Program-made: the position numbers and the translations under genes | The notes under the pieces: model-generated | Told to the model about the DNA's origin: nothing | Databases searched by the model: none | Seen by the model: the letters and a program-made list of their open reading frames with translations, nothing else | Source: JBCCMB01 sp039026555 | GTDB lineage: Bacteria; Pseudomonadota; Alphaproteobacteria; Caulobacterales; Hyphomonadaceae | DNA length: 11,058 nt | Assembly: GCA_039026555.1 (NCBI GenBank) | Contig: JBCCMB010000093.1 | Coordinates: 1-11,058 of the forward strand | Direction of reading: 5' to 3' | In this document: piece by piece, positions 1 to 7,054 of the stretch | Layout: each line of letters opens with the position of its first letter | How positions within the stretch are numbered: position 1 is the stretch's first letter

Positions 1-975
1 CGGGTAATATGGCTTGAACTTACCGTCGCCTTTCAAAATATAATCAAAAAAGTCTTTCTGATAAATATTCGACGGAAGGATGATATAATCTCCCACGTCA
101 GTTTGTTCTTCAACATTTCGAAATTTCTCAGCCGATGGAAGGAATGTTTTTGCTTTTGCTCCAAAGTGCGGGGCCTCGAACCCAACACTCGAAGAGAGCG
201 AGCATACCCTAATGTCATCAACGCTTAGCAAATGGTAAGTGTCAGTTCGCGTAACTTTACATCCGATTTTGGTCAATTCTCGTTCTAGTTCACGACTAAG
301 TGGTTCATGTGGATGAGCTTTAATGTAAAAATTAGTCAAATTGTGCTCACTTTTATATTCCTCTAGGGCATCTCTAATAAATAAGTCGTCTATAAACTCA
401 CCGTTGCGTATTCTTGATGAATCAAACTGAGTTTGTCCAAAAAAGACAGCGCCGATTTTCGGATCAAGCCTTTTATCATACTTGCGAGCAGCGCGGGATT
501 TGCGAAACGCCACGTGATGTTGAATATACTCAGGGGCTGGAGTGAGCGTGACCAATCTATCGTGAATACTTTTGTCATTGGTCGACGCTGACAAATGATA
601 GTCCGTTAGAAATCGCAGCGGAAAAAGCCGTATGTCCACATACGCGCGTCCCATTTTCGTTAACGTCCGCTTTTGCGCCCGAGACAACTCATATCCCACT
701 ACAACTTCATTGACGCCACAGCTTTCAAGAAAAAACTCCGATACGATTGGGACGCTGTCTAAGTGATCATACAAATAAGCCCAGCCATTTTCATTGTACG
801 CGATTGATGATGCATTCACTATTCGTTTCGCTCGGCTAAGAAACTCTTCACGAGAACTCGTACATGTATTAACGTCAAGTGCGGCAGAAAAATAGTTTGC
901 ACACCAATTAACATTTCGTCTCAGAATTGAATTGTCGCCACCAACGTTCCGAAACCAATCGAACACCAAGGACAT
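1..975 (-). CDS. Capsule_synth-like (KpsC/KpsS-type) surface polysaccharide glycosyltransferase, partial
   Basis: An open frame of 325 codons runs from an ATG at 975 to the left window edge with no stop, so the C-terminus is missing. The start is chosen because GGAGG lies 5 bases upstream and an in-frame stop (991-993) closes the frame above it. The second half looks like the C-terminal lobe of a GT-B fold: a strand with FFGQTQFD (residues 178-185), KAHPHEP (219-225, the HP motif), and SLSSSVGFEA (259-268) followed by FGAK. The HP and SS-type motifs are typical of PF05159 capsule proteins, which include KpsC/KpsS Kdo transferases, and also of bacterial sialyltransferases. The protein probably acts in the cytoplasm building a capsule or O-polysaccharide. 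The neighbouring Kdo-pathway gene kpsF supports a role linked to Kdo or a related sugar, but the donor cannot be read from sequence. The gene is AT-rich (sampled lines 37-57% GC, against about 65% in kpsF), with many TTT, AAA and ATA codons, which suggests horizontal acquisition. Confidence 0.7.
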   Translation of the reverse strand, partial: MSLVFDWFRNVGGDNSILRRNVNWCANYFSAALDVNTCTSSREEFLSRAKRIVNASSIAYNENGWAYLYDHLDSVPIVSEFFLESCGVNEVVVGYELSRAQKRTLTKMGRAYVDIRLFPLRFLTDYHLSASTNDKSIHDRLVTLTPAPEYIQHHVAFRKSRAARKYDKRLDPKIGAVFFGQTQFDSSRIRNGEFIDDLFIRDALEEYKSEHNLTNFYIKAHPHEPLSRELERELTKIGCKVTRTDTYHLLSVDDIRVCSLSSSVGFEAPHFGAKAKTFLPSAEKFRNVEEQTDVGDYIILPSNIYQKDFFDYILKGDGKFKPYYP

Positions 976-980
976 CTTGG

Positions 981-985
981 CCTCC
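981..985 (-). promoter_or_regulatory. Ribosome binding site fixing the start at 975
   Basis: The minus strand reads GGAGG here, 5 bases before the ATG at 975. This is a near-perfect Shine-Dalgarno sequence and decides this start over the in-frame GTG at 985-987, which overlaps the site itself. Confidence 0.75.
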
Positions 986-1014
986 ACTTTCTAGAATTTT
1001 GATATTAAAACGAA

Positions 1015-1036
1015 GAGCAAGAAAACATGTTTGCTC
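1015..1036 (-). terminator. Weak terminator-like hairpin after kpsF
   Basis: GAGCAA and TTGCTC form a 6-bp stem, with one further G-T wobble, around an 8-base loop. On the minus strand, just past the kpsF stop, it is followed by the T-rich run TTCGTTTT. The stem is short and only half GC, so it may attenuate rather than stop transcription into the polysaccharide gene, or it may be chance. Confidence 0.3.
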
Positions 1037-1041
1037 GGTAT

Positions 1042-2049
1042 TCAAACAACCCCCACCGATAAACAATCGTGCACGTGCAACAGCCCTAACGGCTTGCCTG
1101 CGTCGTCGACGATAAACACCGACGTGATCTTCCGGTCGCTGAAGAGCGCCATTGCCTCCGCCGCGAGGCTGTCTTCGCGCACCACCAGGGGATCTTTGGT
1201 CATCACATCCGCCACACGCGCGTCGCTTAACGACCGTGAAAAGTGACGACGCAAATCGCCATCTGTGATGAGACCAATCAGCCGTCCATCTTCGCCAACC
1301 GCCCCGACGCAGCCAAAGCCGGAGTCCGACATGATTGCCACGGCTTTTTCGACGGTGTCGTCAGGTCGGCATAGCGGCATTTCCCGCTCGTGCATCAGAT
1401 CGCTGACGCGCCGGAGCGCGGCGCCCAGTTTCCCGCCGGGGTGAAAGGCGTGAAAATCCTGCGCGGTAAAGCCTTTGCGCTTTAATATAGCCACCGCCAG
1501 CGCATCTCCGAGCGCGATCATAACCGTCGTCGACGTCGTCGGCGCGCGCGTGACGTCGCACGCTTCATCCGTCTTTGGAACGACAAGGGCGACGTTCCCC
1601 GCCTGGGCGAGCGTCGACCCAGCGCCAGCTGTCATCGCGATCAATGGAATGGAGAACCGGCCGGCATAGCCCAGTACGTCGCGCAATTCCGGCGTTTCGC
1701 CGGAGTTCGACAAGGCCAAAATGGCGTCTTTCCGGCTAATCATGCCCAGGTCGCCATGGCTCGCTTCGCCGGGGTGCACGAAAGACGCCGGCATGCCGGT
1801 GGAGGCGAGCGTGGCGGCTATTTTTCGCGCGATATGGCCGGATTTGCCCATGCCGGTGACGATAAGCCGCCCCTCGACGCGCTCGCAGAGGTCGACAGCA
1901 TCTTCAAACGCCGCGCGCAACGGAGCGTCTGGGCTGTGTAAAGCGCCCCTCAGGGTGCCGAGGCCCTGGGTCTCGGTATCGATGACCTCAACGCCAATGT
2001 CAGCGGCGGAGGATCGCGCGGGCCCGCGCGCAGCCAAATTCGACACCAT
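1042..2049 (-). CDS. kpsF: Arabinose-5-phosphate isomerase (KpsF/GutQ family)
   Basis: This enzyme converts D-ribulose 5-phosphate to D-arabinose 5-phosphate, the first step of CMP-Kdo synthesis, in the cytoplasm. The 335-residue length is normal. The SIS domain spans about residues 58-190, with GMGKSG (66-71), HPGEASHGDLG (92-102), SNSGET (114-119) and APTTSTT (169-175), then FHPGGKLG (202-209). Two CBS domains follow at about 218-275 and 282-334. The segment before APTTSTT reads EACDVTR, where E. coli KdsD has EACPLGL; this is a small local variation. The ATG at 2047-2049 has AAGGA about 11 bases upstream. The polysaccharide gene follows 66 bases downstream on the same strand, and a broken kdsA lies divergently upstream. 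The capsule setting favours the name kpsF over kdsD, although the two cannot be separated by sequence alone. Confidence 0.93.
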   Translation of the reverse strand: MVSNLAARGPARSSAADIGVEVIDTETQGLGTLRGALHSPDAPLRAAFEDAVDLCERVEGRLIVTGMGKSGHIARKIAATLASTGMPASFVHPGEASHGDLGMISRKDAILALSNSGETPELRDVLGYAGRFSIPLIAMTAGAGSTLAQAGNVALVVPKTDEACDVTRAPTTSTTVMIALGDALAVAILKRKGFTAQDFHAFHPGGKLGAALRRVSDLMHEREMPLCRPDDTVEKAVAIMSDSGFGCVGAVGEDGRLIGLITDGDLRRHFSRSLSDARVADVMTKDPLVVREDSLAAEAMALFSDRKITSVFIVDDAGKPLGLLHVHDCLSVGVV

Positions 2050-2132
2050 GACTTTAGTATTCCTTACCCTGAAGGCGCTCCTTACTGCAGAACGCCGATC
2101 AAGTCTAACGTAGAAAGAGATAGACCGCGACT

Positions 2133-2734
2133 TTGCGATGCGCCACGCTACGACAAACTCTAAGACGTCCTAGAAATCTTCGCAATTTTGTACTGCAGAC
2201 CGACCTTCTTGCAGCCGCTGCGGAGACCGGCCGCGTTATCAAAGTCAAGAAGGGCCGGTTTTTAGCGCCATGGGACATGAAAAACGTCGTCGCGAAAGTG
2301 TCGGCGCCGGCAATCCCAATGTCTTCATCACGGAGCGCGGCGCCAGCTTCGGTTACAATATGCTGGTCATTGATTTCCGCGGCGTGGCGACCATGGCGCG
2401 GGACACTGGCGCACCGATCATCTTCGACGCCACCCACTCGGTGCAGCAACCAGGCCGACTAGGCGCAACGTCCGGCGGGCAGCGCGAAATGGTTCCGACC
2501 CTGGCGCGCGCGGCTGTCGCCGTCGGCGTTGCGGGCATCTTCGCCGAGATACACCCGGATTCGGATAAGGCGCCGTCGGACGGACCTAGTATGATCCAGC
2601 TTCACCAACTGAAAACGTTCTTGGAGGAGTTGCAAGCGCTCGATCGGGTAGCCAAAACGCAGCGATCCTTGCACGGGTTTTCTACCGGCGCACGACCGTT
2701 AAAGGCGTCGGCTGATCATACGACGTTCGGCTAA
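2133..2734 (+). pseudogene. kdsA: 3-deoxy-D-manno-octulosonate 8-phosphate synthase remnant (truncated and frameshifted kdsA)
   Basis: Intact KdsA condenses arabinose 5-phosphate with PEP. Only roughly the C-terminal 60% is present, from around the family segment C-A-x-V-A. Family sequence continues through three frames. The segment CATLRQTL is in the frame of 2133. One extra base near 2163 moves DVLEIFAIL (from 2164) into the next frame. One base is missing at 2191-2195, which returns QTDLLAAAAETGRV and KKGRFLAPWDMKN to the first frame. One base is missing at about 2302/2303, moving GAGNPNVFITERGASFGYN onward to the third frame. The last part holds FDATHSVQ, SGGQRE and SDGPSM and ends at TAA 2732-2734, about 25 residues past the usual C-terminus. 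With no N-terminal third, no start and three indels, it cannot make an active enzyme. It is divergent from kpsF, with about 80 bases between them. A working kdsA presumably exists elsewhere, since Kdo is normally essential. Confidence 0.9.
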
Positions 2735-2803
2735 GGTCTTGTAAAGACAAAGCATTTCTGGCGCGATCACTCCATCGGACGGCGGATGCATTGTTTGTCG
2801 TCG

Positions 2804-3772
2804 CTACGATAAAATCACAAAGCTAAATGTTTGACTTGTCGTATAGGCTCGGTTCTCGATTAGGATCTGCCCGTGCTGAACGGCGATGTTGGTCTTGCCC
2901 GTTGGGCCGGTTGAGCCAGTGAGCAAGGTAGCTCCTTGATTGGTAACGCCTCCGCCGACGAATACCGACGGCATGGCAAGCGATAACCCCGTGTCGAAAA
3001 TCAAAATTGCACTGTGGAGTAATTGCGGATACGCCGAATCGGAGATGTGCATGAAGAAGAAACCGGACGACCGGGGGGTCGAAATAACGCCAACGGAGTC
3101 AGCGGCGATTTCTATTTCGCTGCTGCTAATGCATGGCGATGCTACACCGGGTCGACTCGACATGGTGGATAATTGCGACGTCCACGCGGCGCCGTCTGGG
3201 CTGGTGCGCAGATGAAAATTGTCATCGCCCGTCAGTCCCAGCTCAGCCCGCCCGCTAAATCCGGTTTGATAGAGCACACTAGCTGTATCGCCGCCTGCGT
3301 TTTTATTAATTTTCAACCGATGATCATTGCCGTCATGAGAGAACAAGGCGGCTGATGACGCCACCGACAATCGATTCGTTGTATCGGCCGTTGCATTCAC
3401 GCCGACAAGCGAGGCTGGGTTTACAGAGCCGCCGCTGGACGCCGCGTTCCAAGCGGCGCCGTTCCAAACGAACAAGTCGTTATCTGCGGCGGACCACGCG
3501 AGCCAACCCTCTTGCGGCGGAAAATAGGCCCAAGCGCCATCCTGCCAGGCAGCGATTTGATTGTCCTTAGCGATCCAAGCATCCGTGGCGCCCGCGGCGA
3601 TTATATGCCGGTCGCCCTCCACCGGGCTTGCCGGTGGTTCGGTGAGAGTTCGATCAAGCACTGATAGCTGGACGACCGCGTCAAGCGCGCGTATCGCCTC
3701 GTTGTGCGTAACGTGCTTTTGCGCTTGAGACGGCATGATGTAGGGCAAATCGAGATTGGCGGAGCGTTCCAC
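2804..3772 (-). CDS. DUF2793 domain protein, phage/GTA-type structural or receptor-binding protein
   Basis: The 322-residue protein opens with the DUF2793 (PF10983) pattern: LPYIMPSQAQKHVTHNEAIRALD (about residues 9-31), then EGDRHIIAAGAT (52-63), IAAWQDGAWAY (73-83) and GWLAW with FVWNGAAW (89-108). The rest is serine, threonine and glycine rich. It ends in a compact unit with LLTGSTGPTGKTNIAV (283-298) and ILIENRAYT (303-311), like the beta-rich tips of fibre proteins. There is no signal peptide or membrane segment. The family occurs in prophages and near gene transfer agent genes of alphaproteobacteria; its biochemical role is not established. The start is GTG at 3770-3772, with AAAGGGA about 9 bases upstream and an in-frame stop at 3788-3790. 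It stands alone, with no other tail gene visible, inside a polysaccharide locus, so it may be a phage remnant or a stand-alone adhesin. Confidence 0.82.
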   Translation of the reverse strand: MERSANLDLPYIMPSQAQKHVTHNEAIRALDAVVQLSVLDRTLTEPPASPVEGDRHIIAAGATDAWIAKDNQIAAWQDGAWAYFPPQEGWLAWSAADNDLFVWNGAAWNAASSGGSVNPASLVGVNATADTTNRLSVASSAALFSHDGNDHRLKINKNAGGDTASVLYQTGFSGRAELGLTGDDNFHLRTSPDGAAWTSQLSTMSSRPGVASPCISSSEIEIAADSVGVISTPRSSGFFFMHISDSAYPQLLHSAILIFDTGLSLAMPSVFVGGGVTNQGATLLTGSTGPTGKTNIAVQHGQILIENRAYTTSQTFSFVILS

Positions 3773-4366
3773 GACGGGTTTCCCTTTCTAGGCTTTCCGA
3801 TCGCCATTATCGGTGGGCATGCGCGGTGTTCGATAAGTTTCGGCGATCACGGTCATGGTTGCGCGTCGACGACACGCACATTTTAAAGGATCAAACGGTA
3901 GGGCTTCGTCCGCCTCACGCTGTCTTTCCCGAACAAATAATAGCGGCGTCAAATTTTCTGTTTCCGTCAGAATATGGTGCGGTTTTGATATGCCGAGGAG
4001 GGGCTTGTCGGATAAGGATATTCTCACCCGATGTGCGAGATTGGCGCTGGGCTCTAGCTCCCGTCGTCGCGGCGGCGCGCCGTTCCGCCGAAGTCGACGT
4101 CGAGACTTGTGCAAAACTGAACTTAAGAGTTCTAGGCGCAATGGGCGGCGCAAAAACATGACGCGGATCCACCAGCACCGTAAACGAAGTCGGCGTTCCA
4201 AATCCCATGTAGAGCGGCTAGGGCAGGGCGGGCGCATTCTTGGCGCGTGCGACGACAAAATCCGAATACGTAAAGCGGTGCGGCATAGGTTTTGTACATT
4301 TGTCAGGCATCCTGTATTTCAGTGGCCAAACGCCGCCTAGGCGATCAGCAGATAATAGGTTTCCCC
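3773..4366. other. Stretch without a convincing gene; possible decayed minus-strand ORF
   Basis: About 590 bases separate the DUF2793 gene from the epimerase gene. Open frames exist on both strands, but none matches a family I recognise and most are rich in Arg and Ser in the way of GC-rich shadow frames. The best candidate is on the minus strand. An ATG at 4308-4310 starts 30 codons that include FTYSDFVVARAK, then a TAG at 4218-4220. The same frame then continues with GFGTPTSFTVLVDPRHVFAP and on to TGA at 3915-3917. Composition becomes less coding-like after about 4120. This could be a broken gene or chance. The epimerase promoter must lie in the last part, but I cannot place -35 and -10 boxes with confidence. 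Confidence 0.4.
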
Positions 4367-5338
4367 GTGATCCTTCTCACCGGCGTCGCTGGATTCATCG
4401 GATTTCATACGACCGTCAAACTCTTGGAACGTGGCGAACATGTCGTTGGCGTTGACAATCTCAACACTTATTACCCAGCGGCTTTGAAGCGCGCGCGCTT
4501 GGCTGTCCTGGAAGCAATGCCAGGCTTTGAGTTCGCAGAAGCCGACATCGCCGATCCATTGGTTTTGCCGGCGGTTTTGAAGGGACGAAAGCCGAGCCAA
4601 ATCGTTCACCTCGCCGCTCAGGCCGGCGTGCGGTATTCGATTGAAAACCCCGCCGCTTATGTCGCCTCCAACCTGGTTGGTCACGCGGTCATCCTGGAGG
4701 CAGCGCGTCGCTGGGAAGTTGATAATATGTTGTACGCGTCGTCGTCGTCGGTCTATGGCGGGAACACAAAAACGCCTTTCTCCGAAAACGACGTCACAGA
4801 CGATCCCGTGTCGTTTTACGGCGCGACTAAGAAATCCAACGAATTACTTTCGAACTCCTATGCGCGCCTGTACGGCCTTTCGCTCACCGGCTTGCGCTTT
4901 TTCACCGTCTACGGCCCATGGGGGCGGCCTGACATGGCTTACTGGATTTTCGTGGAGAAAATTCTGGCCGGCGAAACCATACGGATCTTCAATGAAGGGC
5001 GCATGAGCCGCGACTTCACATATATCGATGATATTGTGGCTGGCGTGCTTGCGGCGTTGGATCGGCCTGCGTCGGGTCTAGATATCGAGACGCCGCACCG
5101 GGTCTATAATCTCGGCAATGATCAACCTGAAGAGTTGATGAGCCTCGTTGACAACATCGAAACGGCCCTGGGCCAAACGGCGCACAAATCCTTTGATCCT
5201 ATGCAGCCGGGGGATGTGGAGCGCACTTGGGCGGACATCGCCAGGGCGCGCGCGGAGCTCGATTATGCGCCGCGCACCGATCTCAAAGACGGAATTGAAC
5301 AATTCGCGGACTGGTTTCGCCATTGGCGTACACGTTAG
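4367..5338 (+). CDS. UDP-glucuronate 4-epimerase (short-chain dehydrogenase/reductase, GalE-like)
   Basis: This enzyme interconverts UDP-glucuronate and UDP-galacturonate in the cytoplasm, supplying galacturonate for capsule or LPS. From the GTG at 4367 it is 323 residues, the normal length. The Rossmann motif GVAGFIG is at residues 6-12 and the acidic NAD-binding residue lies in VVGVDNLN (27-33). HLAAQAGVRYS (81-91), SSSVYG (126-131), the catalytic Y151-x3-K155 in YGATKKSN, and RFFTVYGPWGRPDMA (177-191) are the signature of the LpsL/Cap1J/WbnF group. The open frame extends upstream (GTG 4322, TTG 4292), but the family begins directly at the ILLTG strand, so 4367 is preferred; its ribosome site (AGGT, 6 bases before) is weak. 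A UDP-glucose 4-epimerase is less likely because of the GPWGRPDMA motif. It points towards the tRNA gene and has no close operon partner. Confidence 0.88.
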   Translation: MILLTGVAGFIGFHTTVKLLERGEHVVGVDNLNTYYPAALKRARLAVLEAMPGFEFAEADIADPLVLPAVLKGRKPSQIVHLAAQAGVRYSIENPAAYVASNLVGHAVILEAARRWEVDNMLYASSSSVYGGNTKTPFSENDVTDDPVSFYGATKKSNELLSNSYARLYGLSLTGLRFFTVYGPWGRPDMAYWIFVEKILAGETIRIFNEGRMSRDFTYIDDIVAGVLAALDRPASGLDIETPHRVYNLGNDQPEELMSLVDNIETALGQTAHKSFDPMQPGDVERTWADIARARAELDYAPRTDLKDGIEQFADWFRHWRTR

Positions 5339-5409
5339 GGCGACCACTCTAATTTAGAAGCGAGACGTTGGATCCCAATTCAAATTTATTGCTATTGCGA
5401 TCTATTATC

Positions 5410-5499
5410 TGGCGGATGGGGTGGGATTCGAACCCACGGAACGCGTAAACGCTCGCTGGTTTTCAAGACCAGTGCAATCGACCACTCTGCCACCCATCC
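5410..5499 (-). tRNA. tRNA-Ser (anticodon UGA)
   Basis: Read on the minus strand from 5499, acceptor GGATGGG pairs with CCCATCC (5414-5420), the discriminator base is G and CCA is encoded at 5410-5412. The anticodon stem CTGGT/ACCAG encloses the loop CTTGAAA, giving anticodon TGA (5463-5465), which reads UCA and other UCN codons. A long variable arm (around GAGCGTTTACGCGTTC) is typical of class II serine tRNAs, and the T arm GTGGG-TTCGAAT-CCCAC is perfect. The gene lies between the polysaccharide region and the rlpA-to-tatD core run, a position where mobile segments often integrate. Confidence 0.96.
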
Positions 5500-5837
5500 G
5501 CGCGGTCGATACTCCTAACGTGCTTTTCTGAAAATAAAAATGGTTTCCGCGTTTAAGACATGCAGTGGCCGGCACCGCCGCGAGGGCGCAATAAAACACA
5601 ATGTTTTCAGCATGTTGAGGGTCAATGGTGCTGAATTTTGGTGAAATACAGTCAAAGATAAGTCGTTTCAAGTAACCCTAACGCAGTTTTAACCATGAAT
5701 ACGAAGAAACGCATGTAATAAATTTACCCTTCTCAAGGGGCTGTCGGTTAGTGTTCACGCCATAGACCGCTGCCAAAGCGGCATAGCTAGCAAACGTAAG
5801 AATAAGTTTGCGGCAACCTTGAAAAGGGAAGACCAGC
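5500..5837. other. Intergenic region between tRNA-Ser and rlpA
   Basis: This is 338 bases of non-coding DNA, visibly more AT-rich than the flanking genes. It must hold the tRNA promoter (minus strand) and the rlpA promoter (plus strand). I can place a CtrA-like site (5678-5692), a small hairpin CCGCT-GCCAA-AGCGG around 5768-5782, and an imperfect CCCTT/AAGGG pair near 5728-5740. I cannot assign confident -35 and -10 boxes. Nothing else convincing is seen. Confidence 0.55.
5678..5692 (+). promoter_or_regulatory. CtrA-like binding site upstream of rlpA
   Basis: CTAA and TTAA are separated by exactly 7 bases, one mismatch from the CtrA full consensus TTAA-N7-TTAA. The right half extends to TTAACCAT, a common form of the half-site in alphaproteobacteria. 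It lies about 145 bases upstream of the rlpA start. CtrA is the cell-cycle master regulator, and rlpA has a division-linked role, so control is plausible. This is inferred from one site only. Confidence 0.45.
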
Positions 5838-7031
5838 ATGGCTTACGCCAAGAGAGTAGGGCCGCAATATGCGGCCTGCGCGCTCAAGCTTGCGGCTGCA
5901 TCAGCAGTCGGCCTCGCCTCCGCAGCCTTCGCCACCGGCGAGGCCGCCGCCAAACCTCGCCAACCGGCGCCGATCGTATACGCGAAGGCGAGCCCGAACA
6001 CGCCGGTCGCGCCGACAATCGTCTATCAAGCCCCGGGCCCCCAAGGCGGCGGTCGCGTTGACGCTTGGTCGCAAGGGCAATCGCAGCTTCAGCGGGCTCA
6101 GCGTCCGGCTCAAAGCCAATCCAGACAGATCGCCCACGCGCAGCCTCGCCTAAATGATTTTGGACGCGACCCGGCGATCGCTAGCGGCGCTTTTGATGCA
6201 GCGCCTGCTGCGGTCTCGGTTCACCGCGCGCCTCCGGCGTCATATCAACCGCAAAGACGCCTGACATCGGCTCCGGTGCGCAAGGCGCCCGTACACGATC
6301 CAAACAGCGGGTTCGCCAAGCAAAAAATCGGCGCCCCCTATCAAGTCGCCGGCAAATGGTATGTCCCGACGCCAGAACCGAATTATGACGAAGTCGGAAT
6401 CGCGTCTTGGTATGGTCCTAAATTCCACGGACGTCCGACGGCGAATGGCGAGACCTTCGACATGAACGCGATGACGGCGGCGCACCCCACCTTGCCGATC
6501 CCGAGCCTCGTGCGCGTCACCAATTTGGAGAATGGCCGCACCGTCGTCCTTCGCCTCAATGATCGCGGCCCGTTTGTCGATGATCGAATGATCGATTTGT
6601 CCCGCAAAGCCTCCCAGGTCCTGGGTTTCGAGGCCGCCGGCACCGCGAAAGTTCGTGTCCAGTATATGGGTCTTGCGCCGAAAGAGCCGAATTCGCTTCC
6701 GCCGGAATACGCAAACCAGGCGCAAATGTTTGGCGCTCCGTCTGTACGGCGCCAAATCGTCAAAGCGCTACGTCCGCCCAAACAGCCCGCGCCGCAAGCC
6801 TATGGCGAGCATTACGTTCAGGCCGGCGCTTTCGCTGATTTGGGTAATGCGCATGCGCTACGAAGAGAAATTGAGAGCTTCGGCTCCACCGTGATCGGTG
6901 AAACGCGTGTAAACGGCTCAGACTTTTTCCGGGTTTTATTGGGCCCCTTGCCGGATCGACGCGCCGCAGACGCCGCCAGGGAGCGCCTTGTCTACGCGGG
7001 ATACAAGGGCGTGGTCGTTCAAGGGCGATAA
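5838..7031 (+). CDS. rlpA: Septal-ring RlpA-type lytic transglycosylase with SPOR domain
   Basis: RlpA proteins cleave glycan strands that lack stem peptides at the division septum. This one has 397 residues. An N-terminal signal-like hydrophobic stretch (about 14-32) ends in AFA or AAA sites. A low-complexity Pro/Ala/Gln linker follows (about 40-180). The double-psi beta-barrel domain is at about 187-276, with GIASWYGPKFHGRPTANGE, AAHPTLP and NDRGPFVDDR. Glu205, His216 and Asp242 have the same spacing (11 and 37 residues) as the catalytic residues I recall for Pseudomonas aeruginosa RlpA (E120, H131, D157). A SPOR domain (about 323-396, starting HYVQAGAF) would bind denuded septal glycan. 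No lipobox Cys is visible, so it appears to be a periplasmic, non-lipidated form rather than an outer-membrane lipoprotein. The ATG has AAGGGAAG upstream. It is the first gene of the core run, 93 bases before the carboxypeptidase start, with a hairpin between. Confidence 0.92.
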   Translation: MAYAKRVGPQYAACALKLAAASAVGLASAAFATGEAAAKPRQPAPIVYAKASPNTPVAPTIVYQAPGPQGGGRVDAWSQGQSQLQRAQRPAQSQSRQIAHAQPRLNDFGRDPAIASGAFDAAPAAVSVHRAPPASYQPQRRLTSAPVRKAPVHDPNSGFAKQKIGAPYQVAGKWYVPTPEPNYDEVGIASWYGPKFHGRPTANGETFDMNAMTAAHPTLPIPSLVRVTNLENGRTVVLRLNDRGPFVDDRMIDLSRKASQVLGFEAAGTAKVRVQYMGLAPKEPNSLPPEYANQAQMFGAPSVRRQIVKALRPPKQPAPQAYGEHYVQAGAFADLGNAHALRREIESFGSTVIGETRVNGSDFFRVLLGPLPDRRAADAARERLVYAGYKGVVVQGR

Positions 7032-7054
7032 ACCGCTGAATATCGCTGATCCTT

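Noticed and set aside
33..578. Two short minus-strand open frames (33-221 and 390-578).
   Set aside because: They lie in other frames inside the long, open polysaccharide gene 1-975, which has a good ribosome site and recognisable motifs.
2736..2748. Small inverted repeat GTCTT-GTA-AAGAC between the kdsA remnant and the DUF2793 gene.
   Set aside because: A 5-bp stem with no T-run is too weak to call a terminator for this convergent gap.
2780..2790. Short match (GGCGGATG) to the tRNA-Ser 3-prime end, considered as an attachment-site copy.
   Set aside because: Only 8 bases match and the flanks diverge, so it is within chance.
3788..4258. Arg-rich open frames on both strands (for example 3788-4258 minus, 3826-4161 plus).
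   Set aside because: Composition is typical of shadow frames, no motif is recognised, and no good ribosome site precedes them.
4292..4366. Longer N-terminus for the UDP-glucuronate 4-epimerase from TTG 4292 or GTG 4322.
   Set aside because: The extra residues have no counterpart in the family, which starts directly at the first Rossmann strand, and no strong ribosome site supports them.
5405..5671. Minus-strand open frame of 88 codons.
   Set aside because: Its 3-prime part is the tRNA-Ser gene read as protein, and the rest is intergenic; no family resemblance.
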